Part shown: positions 14,521 to 26,836 of the stretch, in pieces
Layout of the letters: every line of letters begins with the position of its first letter
How positions within the stretch are numbered: the first letter of the stretch is position 1
Source of the DNA: Oreocharis arfaki
Taxonomy: Eukaryota > Chordata > Aves > Passeriformes > Paramythiidae
NCBI GenBank assembly: GCA_013398015.1
Contig: VZRR01010919.1
Location: 1,430,675-1,494,674 of the forward strand
Direction: 5' to 3'
Length of the DNA stretch: 64,000 bases
Notes under the pieces: generated by a model
What the model was told of the DNA's origin: nothing
Seen by the model: only the letters and a program-made list of their open reading frames with translations
Database searches by the model: none
Program-made: the position numbers and the translations under genes

Positions 14521-17500
14521 TGCAAGAATTCCCCTCTGACATGTTCTGTGAATCAATAATCCCAGCTATGAAGTAGTCTGTAAAAAATCTGAATTATTAA
14601 TGCTAGTGGTTACGGTTGCAAAAGGCAAAGGTGATCCAGTCCATGCAGCCCAGATGGATTGCTGAAAAGCTCTTAACAGTATCCCTCAAGTCTTCATCAA
14701 GAGCTTTGAAGGGAGAGCTACATGTTTTACAAACTCTGCCAGCATGACTTCATGTCTCAGTGTGAGTCTAGGGAGCAGTAATACTGACATCAGACAGTAA
14801 ATGCAGGGGAAGTGAGCCAAAGGAAGGTTAAACTGTCCAAGTGTTCAACACACCTAGCTTCCCAACACAACACTCTTCTTTATCTGGATACCATTTCATT
14901 TGTTCAAAGTACAGCTTCAGTTTACTCCAGTTTCATCTAAGACCACCCAGAGCCTCTGCAAATGCATCCTTTTCCTGAACACGAGGAATATGCAATCGTG
15001 TCCAGCTAAACAATTCATCTAAATTGAATAAACTATTAGTCTGATGCATTGCACTAGTTAGGAGCTTTGATTCAAAAGCAAAGACAATTTTTCCACTTAA
15101 AAACACTCATCTGTTTACCATTAGTTTTCTCTTTTTTCTTATTGTAATTATCTGTCTTGTTCACTAAACACCTTTCAGCACCAACAATAAAAGACACAGA
15201 AGTTTTAACAGACAAAAGCTATTTTTGCACTATACTTATGATTCATTCTCCATTCTCCTCATCAAATGAGACAGAACACCAAGGCATATGTGCAAAGATA
15301 ATTAAAATTTCATAATGCAGTAACAAAAAGTCTAGTAAAGTATAGGCAAACTCCTTTTAATACCTTAACTGAATGACTTTAATTATAAATTATATTAAAA
15401 AGAGGATACTAATAAAAATCCCACCATCTAGCACTAGCGAAAGCCCAGCTTACATAGATTTAAATCTCAAGAGTATACGAATGTCCGATTTGATCAAAGA
15501 AACTGGAGGCCTAAGAGCTGCCACAGCCTCTTGTCTTTCTACAAGCAACACTAAAGTATTCCTGCCAGGGACTCCCCAGTTATTTGGTGTCAGCCAAGAG
15601 AAATGACCAAGGATCACGTCTTTCAGATTCAGGTTCTGAGGGAGTGGTTTCCAATTATAAACTCTTCTACATCTTTTTGTTTAGCAAATTTCTTTCCCTC
15701 TATCACTGTATCAAACTGCCCCCTCGTGTAATTCGTCTCCTCGGCAACTCTTGCCACCAGTGCTATCATCATTTACCTACTTTCTAGTTGCTGTCAATGA
15801 AATCAATTAAATTAATGGTGTCTCACCAAATAACACATGACCTCAGAAAAACTTACTAGTCAAATGTTTAAAGTGGGTCCACTGTGGAGTATAAAGATAT
15901 CAAAAATGTCTTGTTTAGTTAAAAGAAGACACCTTTCCTGCTGGAGATTGCTGTGGATTAGATCATGTAAACTATGTGCTGAACTCAACATTTTTTTAAT
16001 CTAAACTAGTTAGTTGAAAGCTAACTCAGCTATTTTTAATTATTTTGCAGCATAAATATTCAGTGCTTGGCTTATGTATTACCCAAAACGCAATGAGTTT
16101 TTGCAGTTCCTTGTTTCCATGGGATCTATTAAATCATAGGGACGCAGAGGACATAATACCTCAAATATTATCAAATGCCCTCTCTCTGTGAGCCAGAAAA
16201 ATTAGTTTCAAATACAAAAATTCCATCATTGTAGAAGTTTGGTATATTCCAAAGTACCAATATTTCTTCTGATCTGAGAGAATGCTTCCTATTCTGTTTT
16301 TCAGATTAACAACTGAATAGCTAAAATGAATCTCAAAATATCTGCAAATTTAAATCACCCTTTTGCAATGAAGTCATAATGATGAACAAATTAAAAAATC
16401 CTAACACTATATTATCCAAAAATATGGGCACAGAAAAAAAATGTGTTATGAGTTGTACTTTTAATTTATATTGCAAAGTATATATATGGCAATAACTTAA
16501 TAAAAATGGTATTTGGGTAAGAACAGTCAGTAATGTGCATTAGGAATAAAACATAATTAAAAAGACATCTAGTTCATCACTCTTTATAATGTTTTCTTTT
16601 CTCTTGAAAAGAAAATTTCACAGGAAATGAAGTTGGGTGTTAAACACAGCTTTCTTATCCAGAGAACACGGAAGTGTTAATTGGTTTTGACCTTATTTAT
16701 GGTAGAATATGTTGCTGAATTTGTCTAAACAAAAATAGGAGTTTATGCAAAAATCAATTCCTGTATGCTTGTTGTATTTGCACATGACTAGTTCAAGTAA
16801 AACCATTTTATCTAAATGCTATAAGTTAGCATCAATATTTTCAACTAATTTTACTAGTATAGATCCAAATTTAATGCTCCTGTTTATGGCAAATACAGAT
16901 GATGAACACCAATACTGCGCACTTGCTGTTGCCTAAAATGAAACACTTAAAATGCTTCAATCTATGAAGTATTTCTGGAACTAATCAATAATGAAATGGG
17001 AATTTTAAGAGGAGAGCTGACAGCCCTGGTAATTCACAGTTTTATGCATGAAGCTCTCAGTTTATAAATGTAATAATTTGCCAATTTTATTTATTGTGTA
17101 CCTTCATTTCACTTTCAAATGTCAAGGCTTTTTTCCCAGAATGGTAATAGAATTTCTAAACATTTAAGATCTCTGGACCTGTCCTGAATTCTATAATAAC
17201 CCAATTTTGTAAAAAACATCTCCTCATCCAGTTCTGCCGGGAGAACGAGAGGACAGTATTCTAAAACAGTAATTCAGGATTAAATTAGCTGAACTGTGAA
17301 TGTGGTTAGAAAGCCTACAGCACAGCAGAACTACCATATTTCCACATAAAAAGAAGGGGTCCATGCAACTGTTGTTGAGTAGCTCCCTGAAATCCTCAGA
17401 CTAAGAGTTATGAAGCAGCTCCTCACAGAAATCTTAACATAGAAATAAGCATAAATGAAAGTAGTTTTAGTATGAAAGAAATTCTGAAAAATCTATCAAC

Positions 17501-19730
17501 TGGTGAAGTGTGCATTTACACTTAGAGGGGAAAAAGAAAGCAAGCAGAACTCAAGGTAGGCTCTGTTGCCTGACGGTACAGAGGCTTCTAACTCTTGTTA
17601 TTCACTCAGGAGAGTTTTACTCCTCTTAAGAACAGGTGTTTGTGCAAAGGACCAAGACTTCACATTGAGCTCAGTGACATATTCTGAGAGCATACATCCG
17701 TATCTGTGGACACTCTGCTCCCAGCTTTGCATATCTGGTATGTTTCCCCAAGATCAAAGCAGGCAATGGGCTATGCATCTAAGAAGATCAGCACAAAGGT
17801 TAAAGGACAACCTAAAGACAGATTGGATTAAGCTGTGACTCTCAGCTCTTCAGACCTGTATAATACAGTCATACTCATAGTATTTTCTACTCTTTCACAG
17901 ACACCAGATCTTGGAATCTGTTGGCAGGTCTCTCAGGAAGAAAAGTCACCAGCGGAGTTGCACCTGGGCCTCCACTGAAACTCACACTGCTCAACATCAT
18001 CCAGGAGAAGCAGAAACAAAGTGATAATTTTTTCTGGGACAGGATTTCTGGAGAACAACTAATCAGATAGTTTAGGTAGTAAAACATAAAAGCTGATTTG
18101 CTTAAAGACCTTACTTATGATACTGGCATGCCAAATTCAATATACTTAATTCAGTATTGAAAGTATTGCATGAAGGAAATTTAAAAAGTGCCAAACCTTG
18201 TTTAAAGAATGATAGGCTCTCAACTAGTTAGCATTGCTCAGGTATGAGACCTTTACAGTACACTTTGCAGTTTTTTTAAAATATCTACTCAGTCCTGACA
18301 ATATGATAATAGAATGAATTATTTGGTAAAGACTGGTACTCAGACAAAAAAATCCTATGACACTGCATAAATCCATGTTGCATAAGCAACTTGACTGTTT
18401 GCTTTTTGTCCCTCCCTCTGTGAAAAAAACTTCCAAAAAAAATTGAAAAAGAACAGAGAAGCACAACAAGAATGACCAAAGATGTAGGAGGTTTTCCATA
18501 CAAGTAGCTATTAAATGACTGGGGGATTTCAGAATGGAAAAGAGATGACTACAGATACGTCAGGACCTTAAGAAAAAAAAAGCAAATGCAACAAAACTGT
18601 TTCAGAGGAAAGAAATATGGAACAACTGTTCATGGTTTTTTATCATACAAAACTTAATAAACTAAATACGAGGTGTGCATAATGAAGAAAAAAAGATAGC
18701 ACTTGTATCCACAACACATTATATTGTGTCTCTGAAACAGAATATCTTAGATGCTAATTCCACATGTGTCCAAAAAGTAATCAAACTATGAGTGAGGCAT
18801 CCATCAAGAGCTATTAAAGAGAGGCAGTCTCTGAGAAAAAAATCACTAAAGAAGAGAAAACATTTTAGAAGAAACTTATACGCTTTTGCTTCTTTAGCAA
18901 TCTTCTCCAAGCACTCTTAGAACAAAGATACTGCACTAGATGTACATTTGCTCTAACCCAGTTAACACGTATGTTACTCAAAGTAGGCATTAGCTTGACA
19001 ATTCATGAACAAGAACACAATATTAATCTTTGTTCAGCATCAAGTATTTCTTAAACAGCCTACTCAGCAAGTTTTAAAAGACTATTAAAATTCCCTCCAA
19101 CCAATACATCTCTACCACATGTCTTGGTTGGGAAGAATTACAATCATAATACAAAACAAATTTTGAAAATATGACACTTTCTCCAAACATTTATTCATGC
19201 CAGAGTAGCAAACAGATTACTTGTTGGATGCCTACCATCTTAGGCAATCACGTTCCCAATTCTTATACTAAATAACTACATAAAGAAGGCTTATGTGGTT
19301 TTGCTCTCCTCTAGATTTTCACTATTTTGCATCTTTTTTTAAACCTCTTTTGACACAATATTGCACTATGTAAACCTCTGCTTCACAGCCTTTGTATGAC
19401 ACCTTCTTTTTTACTACAGTCAAAATTGCATTTCCATATAAATCCCTTGCTAACCTACTTAAGATAAGATTCGACACTCTGCGAGCATGATCAGTTTAGA
19501 AAACCAGCTTAAGAATCTACTGACAATTTAATTCTGTATATAACACAGGCACAGGGATATTTTGTTAACCTGTTTCCTCATTTTCTCTGGTAGAAAATGT
19601 TCAAATTTTCTTGTTGGGGGCTGGGGAGAAGACTGGGGTTTTGTATGTGTTCGTATTTTTTTTTAATATGCAAGAGTATCTATAATACATTTGGAAAATT
19701 GCACAGATGTTTTTAGGCTGTAGAGAGTAT

Positions 19731-19836
19731 TACAGAATCATTTAGGTTGAAAAAGACCTATAAAATCATCATGCCAAATTTTAATCCAGCACTGATGAGT
19801 CCACACTAAACCATGTCCCTAAGTATTCATCCAACT
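19731..19836 (-). mobile_element. Old CR1 3'-end fragment
   Basis: Plus strand reads acagaatcatttaggttg, then aaaagacctataaaatcat, then actaaaccatgtccctaag. This is the complement of the familiar avian CR1 3' untranslated end, so the element lies in minus orientation. It is about 105 bp, diverged and without coding sequence. The right edge is approximate. Confidence 0.85.
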
Positions 19837-21460
19837 AAATAAGGGCTGCAGTCACCAGAGGGAGTGGAGTCAGACAATTTCATCTATTTCATGATAGACA
19901 ATTTTATCATATATATGCAACCCATACATACATAAATATTCCTACTGAATTCAGCTCACATGTAACTCTTTAATGAATACATAAACATCTATTATTTGCA
20001 ATTATGAGATGTTTATTTCTGAAGATTTAGAAAGCCAGGAGTGATGAGAAGCAATTAGTCTCACAGTTTACAGTATCACAGACCACTAAAATAGCTTTAA
20101 CTGCAGTACTTGATATTCTTTCTGCCTTAACCATACAGTTGTCAATATTTATATGGAGTTTTAGCAGCCTAAATTCTGGCATGACACATTCCTTAACTCT
20201 ATACACATTTAAATATTTTCAAATATTTTACATTAGAAGCTACTTAAAAACACTTAGAGATCTGTACTATAGTAACCAGGCAAATGGTTTATGGCAAGAG
20301 ATTAAGACTGACTGAAATAAAATTTAAAAACCTAACAAAACAAAATGAAAAAAAAAAGGATTTTTCATGTGTATCTTCAACATACCAAGTAGTTCTCTCA
20401 CTACAGGATTAAATTGATCCTAACTCCCTGAGTTAAAATAGCAACATGTAAATTATATTTTCCTTCATTCAATATATAACCTCAGAAAATGAAGTTAAAT
20501 ACTAGTCAGAAACAACAATTTATCATGCCGGAATCCTTTTATCCAAGCACTTTGTGAATGTACTCAACCAATTAGCATTTTCTAATATGTGTACTAGCAA
20601 CTGTTACAAGATGAGTTAAAGAACAATATTCTGCCTTAAAAAAAACCAAAAACCCTTAACATATTTTTGAAGCGAATATATTTTCAAATGCTTTTGGGAT
20701 GCCGAGATCAACTTAGAATGTAATTAAGTCACCATTTTTATATTAAAAATTAATTAATCTATATTTTCTTTGACATGTTAAATAAAATATTTCCTTCACT
20801 GTATAATTCAGTTAGCCAAAAATACATATGTACTAGGATAGTTTTAAACTGCAAAAGCATACAACACAAAAAACCCCTCACACTATGGAATCACCATATT
20901 AAAGAGAAAAAAGTATACCAAACTCAAAAGCTATGGTGAAATGCTACAATGAATCTTTTAACTGTCCTATTATTTTGAGAAATTAAGGAATGAAATTTCC
21001 TGAAATAAGAAAACTTTACTTGAACCTAATGCACCATGAACAACGAAGGGAACCAAAAGGTCCCTTCTTCAATATAATTCTTTGCATTGCAGATACTTTT
21101 GAGCCAATTTCTTCTTACTGTATGTTATTTGAGGGCATTCAACAACAACAACAAAAAATTCCCAGTGCAATGTAATGCACTTTTCTCTAAGGTCTAGTGA
21201 TGAAAGCTCACAAGTTTTGCAAAATCGGAATTATTATTTTTCTATTTACTCCATTTACAGAATTTTCAAAGTACTTTAATAAAACCAGGTTCATAACTGT
21301 ATCTTTGGATTTTCTTTTTACAGTGGAAATGTCAGATATTCTAAACAAATGCAGATGTCTCAGGAATTACTAAAAACCTTCTACATTCTTCTGACTAATT
21401 TTTTAATTTTTATTTACCCAAATGTGAGAACAAAATCAAAGCAAGCAGAGTAGAGGAGTT

Positions 21461-21597
21461 ACTAAAAAACCCAAACCAGACCTTTCTAAAAAAACCCCAA
21501 ATCGCCACCAACAAAACCATACACAAACCAAAATAAAAAACCTCAAAGAATAAACCAACAAACCATGAAGGAAAAAAAGCCCAAACCCAAACAAGTT
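21461..21597 (+). repeat. A/C-rich low-complexity tract, 137 bp
   Basis: Diverged AAACC/CAAAC-type sequence with few G or T. It is the longest of several such tracts here. A minus-strand open frame across it (21436-21621) is a by-product. Confidence 0.75.
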
Positions 21598-23280
21598 CTG
21601 AATAAAATTACTTACTAACACTTTTCTAAAGTGAGCTTTACTGCTTGATATTTAAAAATCACTAGTAGGCAAAAAAAGAAAAACAATGAATAGATTAATC
21701 AAATGGCTTTCTTACTAAATAATACTTTATGAGTTATTAATATTTATGATACTTCCAGATGAGTAATTCTGCCTTGAAGTAGAGATACTCAATGTTCTTG
21801 CTTGTGGATTAGCTAGTGATTTTCTCCTTTAATGCCCAGTCATTACTCCTCACGTTCTGATAGCACCTTTCTTCTCTCCACCTCACCCCCAATACGAAAT
21901 AAGACAGCTTCCTTTAAAATAGTTGATAAAGGAAACCAATTATAAATTATTATTTTACATTTTCCTTCAAATTTCCTTAAAATATCTACATGAAGGCTTT
22001 TGTGGATGTTGAGACATAAGCCATAGCCTAATCTTACAGGTACACCGCTCTGCAGAGATGAAAATATTCTCATAATTCATAATGTAACAAAAATATTAGC
22101 AACAATACTATAACTCACCAGAGATAACTAATTCCTGAGAAATAAGATCAATTACTGAGGTACTTTGCTGACCACAGCCAAATATGTGTCATTGTTTGGT
22201 GTTCACTTTTTCCTCACCATTCTGTGTCATTCTCCAGAATAAACTCACTGAAAGACATACAAGACTTTAGTCTCCATCATTTTGAGCCGGTTACAAATGC
22301 CATGCAAGTCAAACTCTACCAATGCCCTTGTCTGAAACAAAGCTACTATAACTAAGGTGTTTTGTTCCAGTCCTCATCCTCTCCAATCCTGTGTTTCACA
22401 GTGCTATCTCTAGTAACTTACATCACCAAAGCAAGCAAAAGCTTCCAGGTAAATGCACTGATAGGATTAGAGATCAGCAGAGCTCAAGGTTCACAAAACA
22501 AAATCTCCTAGTTTCTTCATTATATTATGATACCCTGTGAAATATTTGTTTTATTTACACATGAAAACCTATGGTGGCCTTATATTTGTTACCTGATTGC
22601 TCCAAAACATGAAGAAAAATCAGTTGGCATCGAAATGAATTGACTTAGTGGCACGTGAGAAATTTCAGGCACACCACTTCAATCCCTGAAACAATATTTA
22701 AAACCCTAGATATTTCCCTATTTCTAATGATCAGTTTAAATTTCTGCCCACTCAGTAGAAGACGGTGCATTTTCTTCCAGCTGAGATTCTCTAGATTGAA
22801 AATACACATAGCACAGGTAAGAATTTGAGAGATAGATTAGGTTGAGCAAAAAAATTACCATGAAGTCCAATAGCTCCTGCTCAGTGTGATGTTAACTGCT
22901 GCTTTCAGAGGTTAGTGGTGAAATACAACACCCTCTGGAACAATCTAATATGCTCAAGTTGTTGGTGAAAAGGAATTAATGGTAGCAGGAGACAGAATAC
23001 TACCTCTTCCTCCCTCAGAAAATGTTTTCTCTACTATTTGTTAACGTGTTTTACTATTGAAGTCTCATCACAGTTATAAAGCTCCGACTCAGATTACACA
23101 CTAAATACAGTATTTGGGAACTCATACTGAATTAATTGGAAATATAAATTCCATAAGTATCTTCTGAGTTAGGCTTTGTGGACTTCAAGATAACTTAAGG
23201 AATCCACTAGGAAGTTTCATTTATTTCACTGAGTAATTCAGTATAGTTTTGTTTCTTTTTTTTAAATTTAGACTTTGTTG

Positions 23281-23319
23281 TAGGGTTGTTTGTTTTTTGG
23301 GGTGTTTTTTTTTTTTTTT
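23281..23319 (+). repeat. T/G-rich tract ending in a T run
   Basis: GGGTTGTTTGTTTTTTGGGG followed by a run of about 15 T. It has the complementary composition to the A/C tracts elsewhere in the window. Confidence 0.8.
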
Positions 23320-23615
23320 AATTCTGGTCTATTCTGCTTCAGAAACCAAGATTCGTATTTCAAAAAAGTATTTCTGAACATGCACCTGTAATTATTGCAT
23401 TTGACAACTTAAAATAGAAGTAGAGCTATTATAATGAAAGCAGTGATGTTTTAGAATATTTTTTCAGGACTGAGAGAATGCAATAACTAAGAATATGTGT
23501 CCATAATGAACACTGTATTTATAGGAACTTTAGGCTGCTTCCTTTCCACATGATTCAAGACACAACAAAGCACGGATTTTGACAGTCACATTAGTCACTG
23601 GCCTCAAAGTTTCTC

Positions 23616-24068
23616 CTAAAAGGTCAGTCCGAAGCAATTTCTGTAATTTTGGACCAGATCAAAACCTTCCATAGTATCTGCTGTTACTGGAGGTATATAA
23701 ATCACTTCATACAAATACTTCAGCAACAAGGAGTGCTTGAGAGCCAAATTTGGTATCTGTGACCTAAATGTCATTTCAAAACTGGAGGTACTTTTAAATG
23801 CACACAGCACCAGCATGCATGGTAGCAACATACAAGATCCCAAGTAACAGCTGCACAACAGATTAGATATTGTTAATAGTGTCGAGTGATACCTGAAAGC
23901 ACAAGTAATTCCAGTGAAACCACAAAGCATCATTAACAGAAGAATGACGATTAGGCCATATTTTGTTTTGTCTAGATAATTCTCATACTTTCTTGTATGT
24001 CTAGGGGTAATTTTTACAGTCAAGTCCTCACTGTCCACAGCCCTTCTGTGGCCCCTCTTTTTGAGCAT
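23616..24068 (-). other. Unrecognised 150-codon open frame with two hydrophobic segments
   Basis: Not recognised. It starts MLKKRGHRR, carries a basic and charged N-terminal third, and has hydrophobic stretches at about residues 37-58 (YGLIVILLLMMLCGFTGI...) and 66-90. The tail is mixed and ends FGLTF. It lies on the same strand as the host gene, deep in its intron. The base at -3 of the start is C, a weak initiation context, and no promoter or AATAAA could be assigned. A T run at 23305-23319 (poly-A in this orientation) lies about 300 bp downstream and could hint at a retrocopy. In DNA with this stop-codon density a frame of this length is uncommon but not extraordinary, so chance remains the leading explanation. 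Confidence 0.15.
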
Positions 24069-25363
24069 AAGACAACATCAAGAATAGTTCTACACTAGCA
24101 ACAGAAATCATTCTGAAAGACACTGAGATTTTTTCCTTCATTTTATGCCAGAGGTCAATTGTTGTATAGCACACTTAGTTCAATTATGTACAATAAATTT
24201 GGGGTTTATATTAATTGTATTCAATCTGCTTTATTAATAAATGTCTAAATTAGTGTCATTCTACTGAAATTACAAAGAGAAGTGCCTACGTATACATCTG
24301 CTAAGTGATCACACAGAATAATTTATTACTATTTATTTGCTTGTGGTATGCCTTGAGATATTACAACCCACCATTAAGGCCACCTGAAGTACCTGCTTTG
24401 AACTGTTATTTTATATGGGAGGAAAACAAGTAAGATTATTTATTTTAGAAAAGAACACTAAAACAAAACCAAAAAGAGACAACATTTACAGCTAACACAA
24501 AATTATCTTGATATCATAGGAGAAATTAACCAAAGAAAGAAAACACTTGAAAAACAAAGGGAGCACACTGGTTGAGATTTGGTTTATAGAACATATAAAC
24601 TGAACAAGAAACTGTATTCCACACCCTTCTTAGCTTTTGTTTGGCTCCTTCATCTTAGGATTTTGCCTGCCCTTTCCGAAAAAGCAAAACATATCCCTCC
24701 TTGTCTAAAAAAATGTTTACTGATGAAAAATCCTTTAGCTTGGGACTGGCTGAGGAAAGAACGCAGAAAAGCAAAACAAAACACTAAGATGGAACTGGAT
24801 CACTTTTAGGATATAATTTTACAAGACATGGCCAAAGCAGTGAAGGACTGAACCAGCTGATTCCTTCGGTCCCAAGCCCCCAAAACCTATCTTGAGCTAA
24901 ACTTTCTGCTTTATGTACTTGTGTTAGAGGAAGTCATTTTTCAGGTTCCTCTCTGCACACACTATTGATCTAGTTAAACTGTTAGGGAATATAGCAGACA
25001 AATAACTAGGAGATAGATGCTACAGCACCAAAAATTCCCCTTCATGATATGAGTGAAAACAGCCTATACCCAGAAAACCACAGTGGTCTTGCCAATAGGT
25101 AAAATTTCACAGAAGCCACTAAGCATCATCATCTGCTTGCAACATTCCGTGAACCTTGACAGAAATGTTCAAGGCTGAGAGCACCCTCTCAGACATCATC
25201 TTTGTTTGTTACTGCCGCAGCACCTGACCTTCTGAAGGGGGAAGCGGACTTTTTTTATTCCATTGCATATAGTCATTCACATCTGGCTGTCCAGTTTATT
25301 GTAAATCCATTTTGTCAGATAAAATGAGATTGTCAAAAGTAAATCACAGAATACAAGCAAGAA

Positions 25364-25384
25364 TGTATATGTATGTATGTATAG
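25364..25384 (+). repeat. (GTAT)n microsatellite
   Basis: About five tandem GTAT tetranucleotides, flanked by unique sequence. Confidence 0.85.
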
Positions 25385-26790
25385 ATACAGAGTTATGTGC
25401 ATATTAATACCTTAAAAACAGCCTATGCTTCATCTGTGCCCTTAAGGTGGTTCCTTTTCTACTGCTGGAGTTAAAATTAGAATTGCTGGTGTTTGTGAGG
25501 AAAATTTCTAATTAAATAAGCCAATGAAAATAAATCCTACCTGCAAATGCTAATGAAACAAGACTGATAATTAATCCCAAAGATAGGCATTCATACTTAA
25601 ATAAAATGCAATTGCCTATGTCTTTGAAAAGAAACTTCTTTAACGGAGTAGTTTGTTCAACAACATACTGAAGATCATTTTTAATCCTAACTGTGCTCAA
25701 AATCTTACCTAAGTATTTTTAAATGCTATTTGAAATCACAGCTGGAAAAGTGCACACTAGCAGTATGCTTGATAATCACTATCCTCTTTTTAGGCCAAGG
25801 CTGAGGACAATGACTCCTCTTTCACCTTCTCCAGCCTTCTCATTATTTTTTCAAAAGTTCTTCTATGCTTAATAGAGAACACAGATGGACAGTTACTTTT
25901 CGAAAATGAGACCTCTTTAATGTTCATCAAATTTAAATACAACTTACAGGATAATTTGTTAACTATTGCATATTTTATACTTTAGCAGTGCTAGGTACAA
26001 ACCGGCTTGAAAAGAATCCTTGTGGCATTGCTATATACAAAAACTGTGGTGCTGCGACCCCTATTGCCCCAGCCCAGCCTCTACCACCTTGTCTTAGCAT
26101 TTCTGTGCTCACATGACTCTGATTTCTGTTACAGAAGTAAAAAAGAAAACAAACAAACAACGCTTTAAATCTATGTGGAAGCTTTGAATAGGATCAATTT
26201 CTCCTTCATTGCAAAGCCAAATTTTCTTCACTGCCATTCTGAGTGAATAAAAGTTGGCAACACAAATTCTAGCAGTTGCACAAACTTCAATAAGAACCTA
26301 GCACTTCTCAAATCCATCCCTTCATTACATTTAGGGATAGAGATAATTCCACTGGGAATATCAGGTATTTAATTGAGATTAGGTTCCATATGTACATTAA
26401 AATGGTAGATATAAAGGAATGAAAAATCCACAAAAAACACACTGTCGAGTTCAACTGATGGGATCATGCAAGAGGTCAAAAATCCTAGAAGGACTTTTAA
26501 AATTTAAATTAATGGGTATGTCTTTTAAATGTCTAAATAAAAAATAACACCATAATATCTTAGAAGAAAATCCCTTGCAAATACCATTACTCTGTTATAA
26601 TCTTTCACTCACTATATAGTTATTAAAATGATTTGGAAAAAAAATTTCCTGCTTTGTTTTCTATTTGTTCTACATGTTTGGAAGTGCCTAAGTTGGTGAA
26701 AAATAATCTTTTCCATATTGTAAAACAGGATAATTTCAAACATATTATTATACTTCATAACATATTATAACATATAATCACAATGGAACA

Positions 26791-26836
26791 GAAGAAGAAG
26801 AAGGAGAAGAAGAAGAAGAAGGAGAAGAAGAAGAAA
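26791..26836 (+). repeat. (GAA)n microsatellite with GGA interruptions
   Basis: 46 consecutive purines, mostly GAA triplets, with two regularly placed GGA variants. The reverse strand, which is the transcript strand of the host gene, is a (TTC)n pyrimidine run. Confidence 0.9.
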
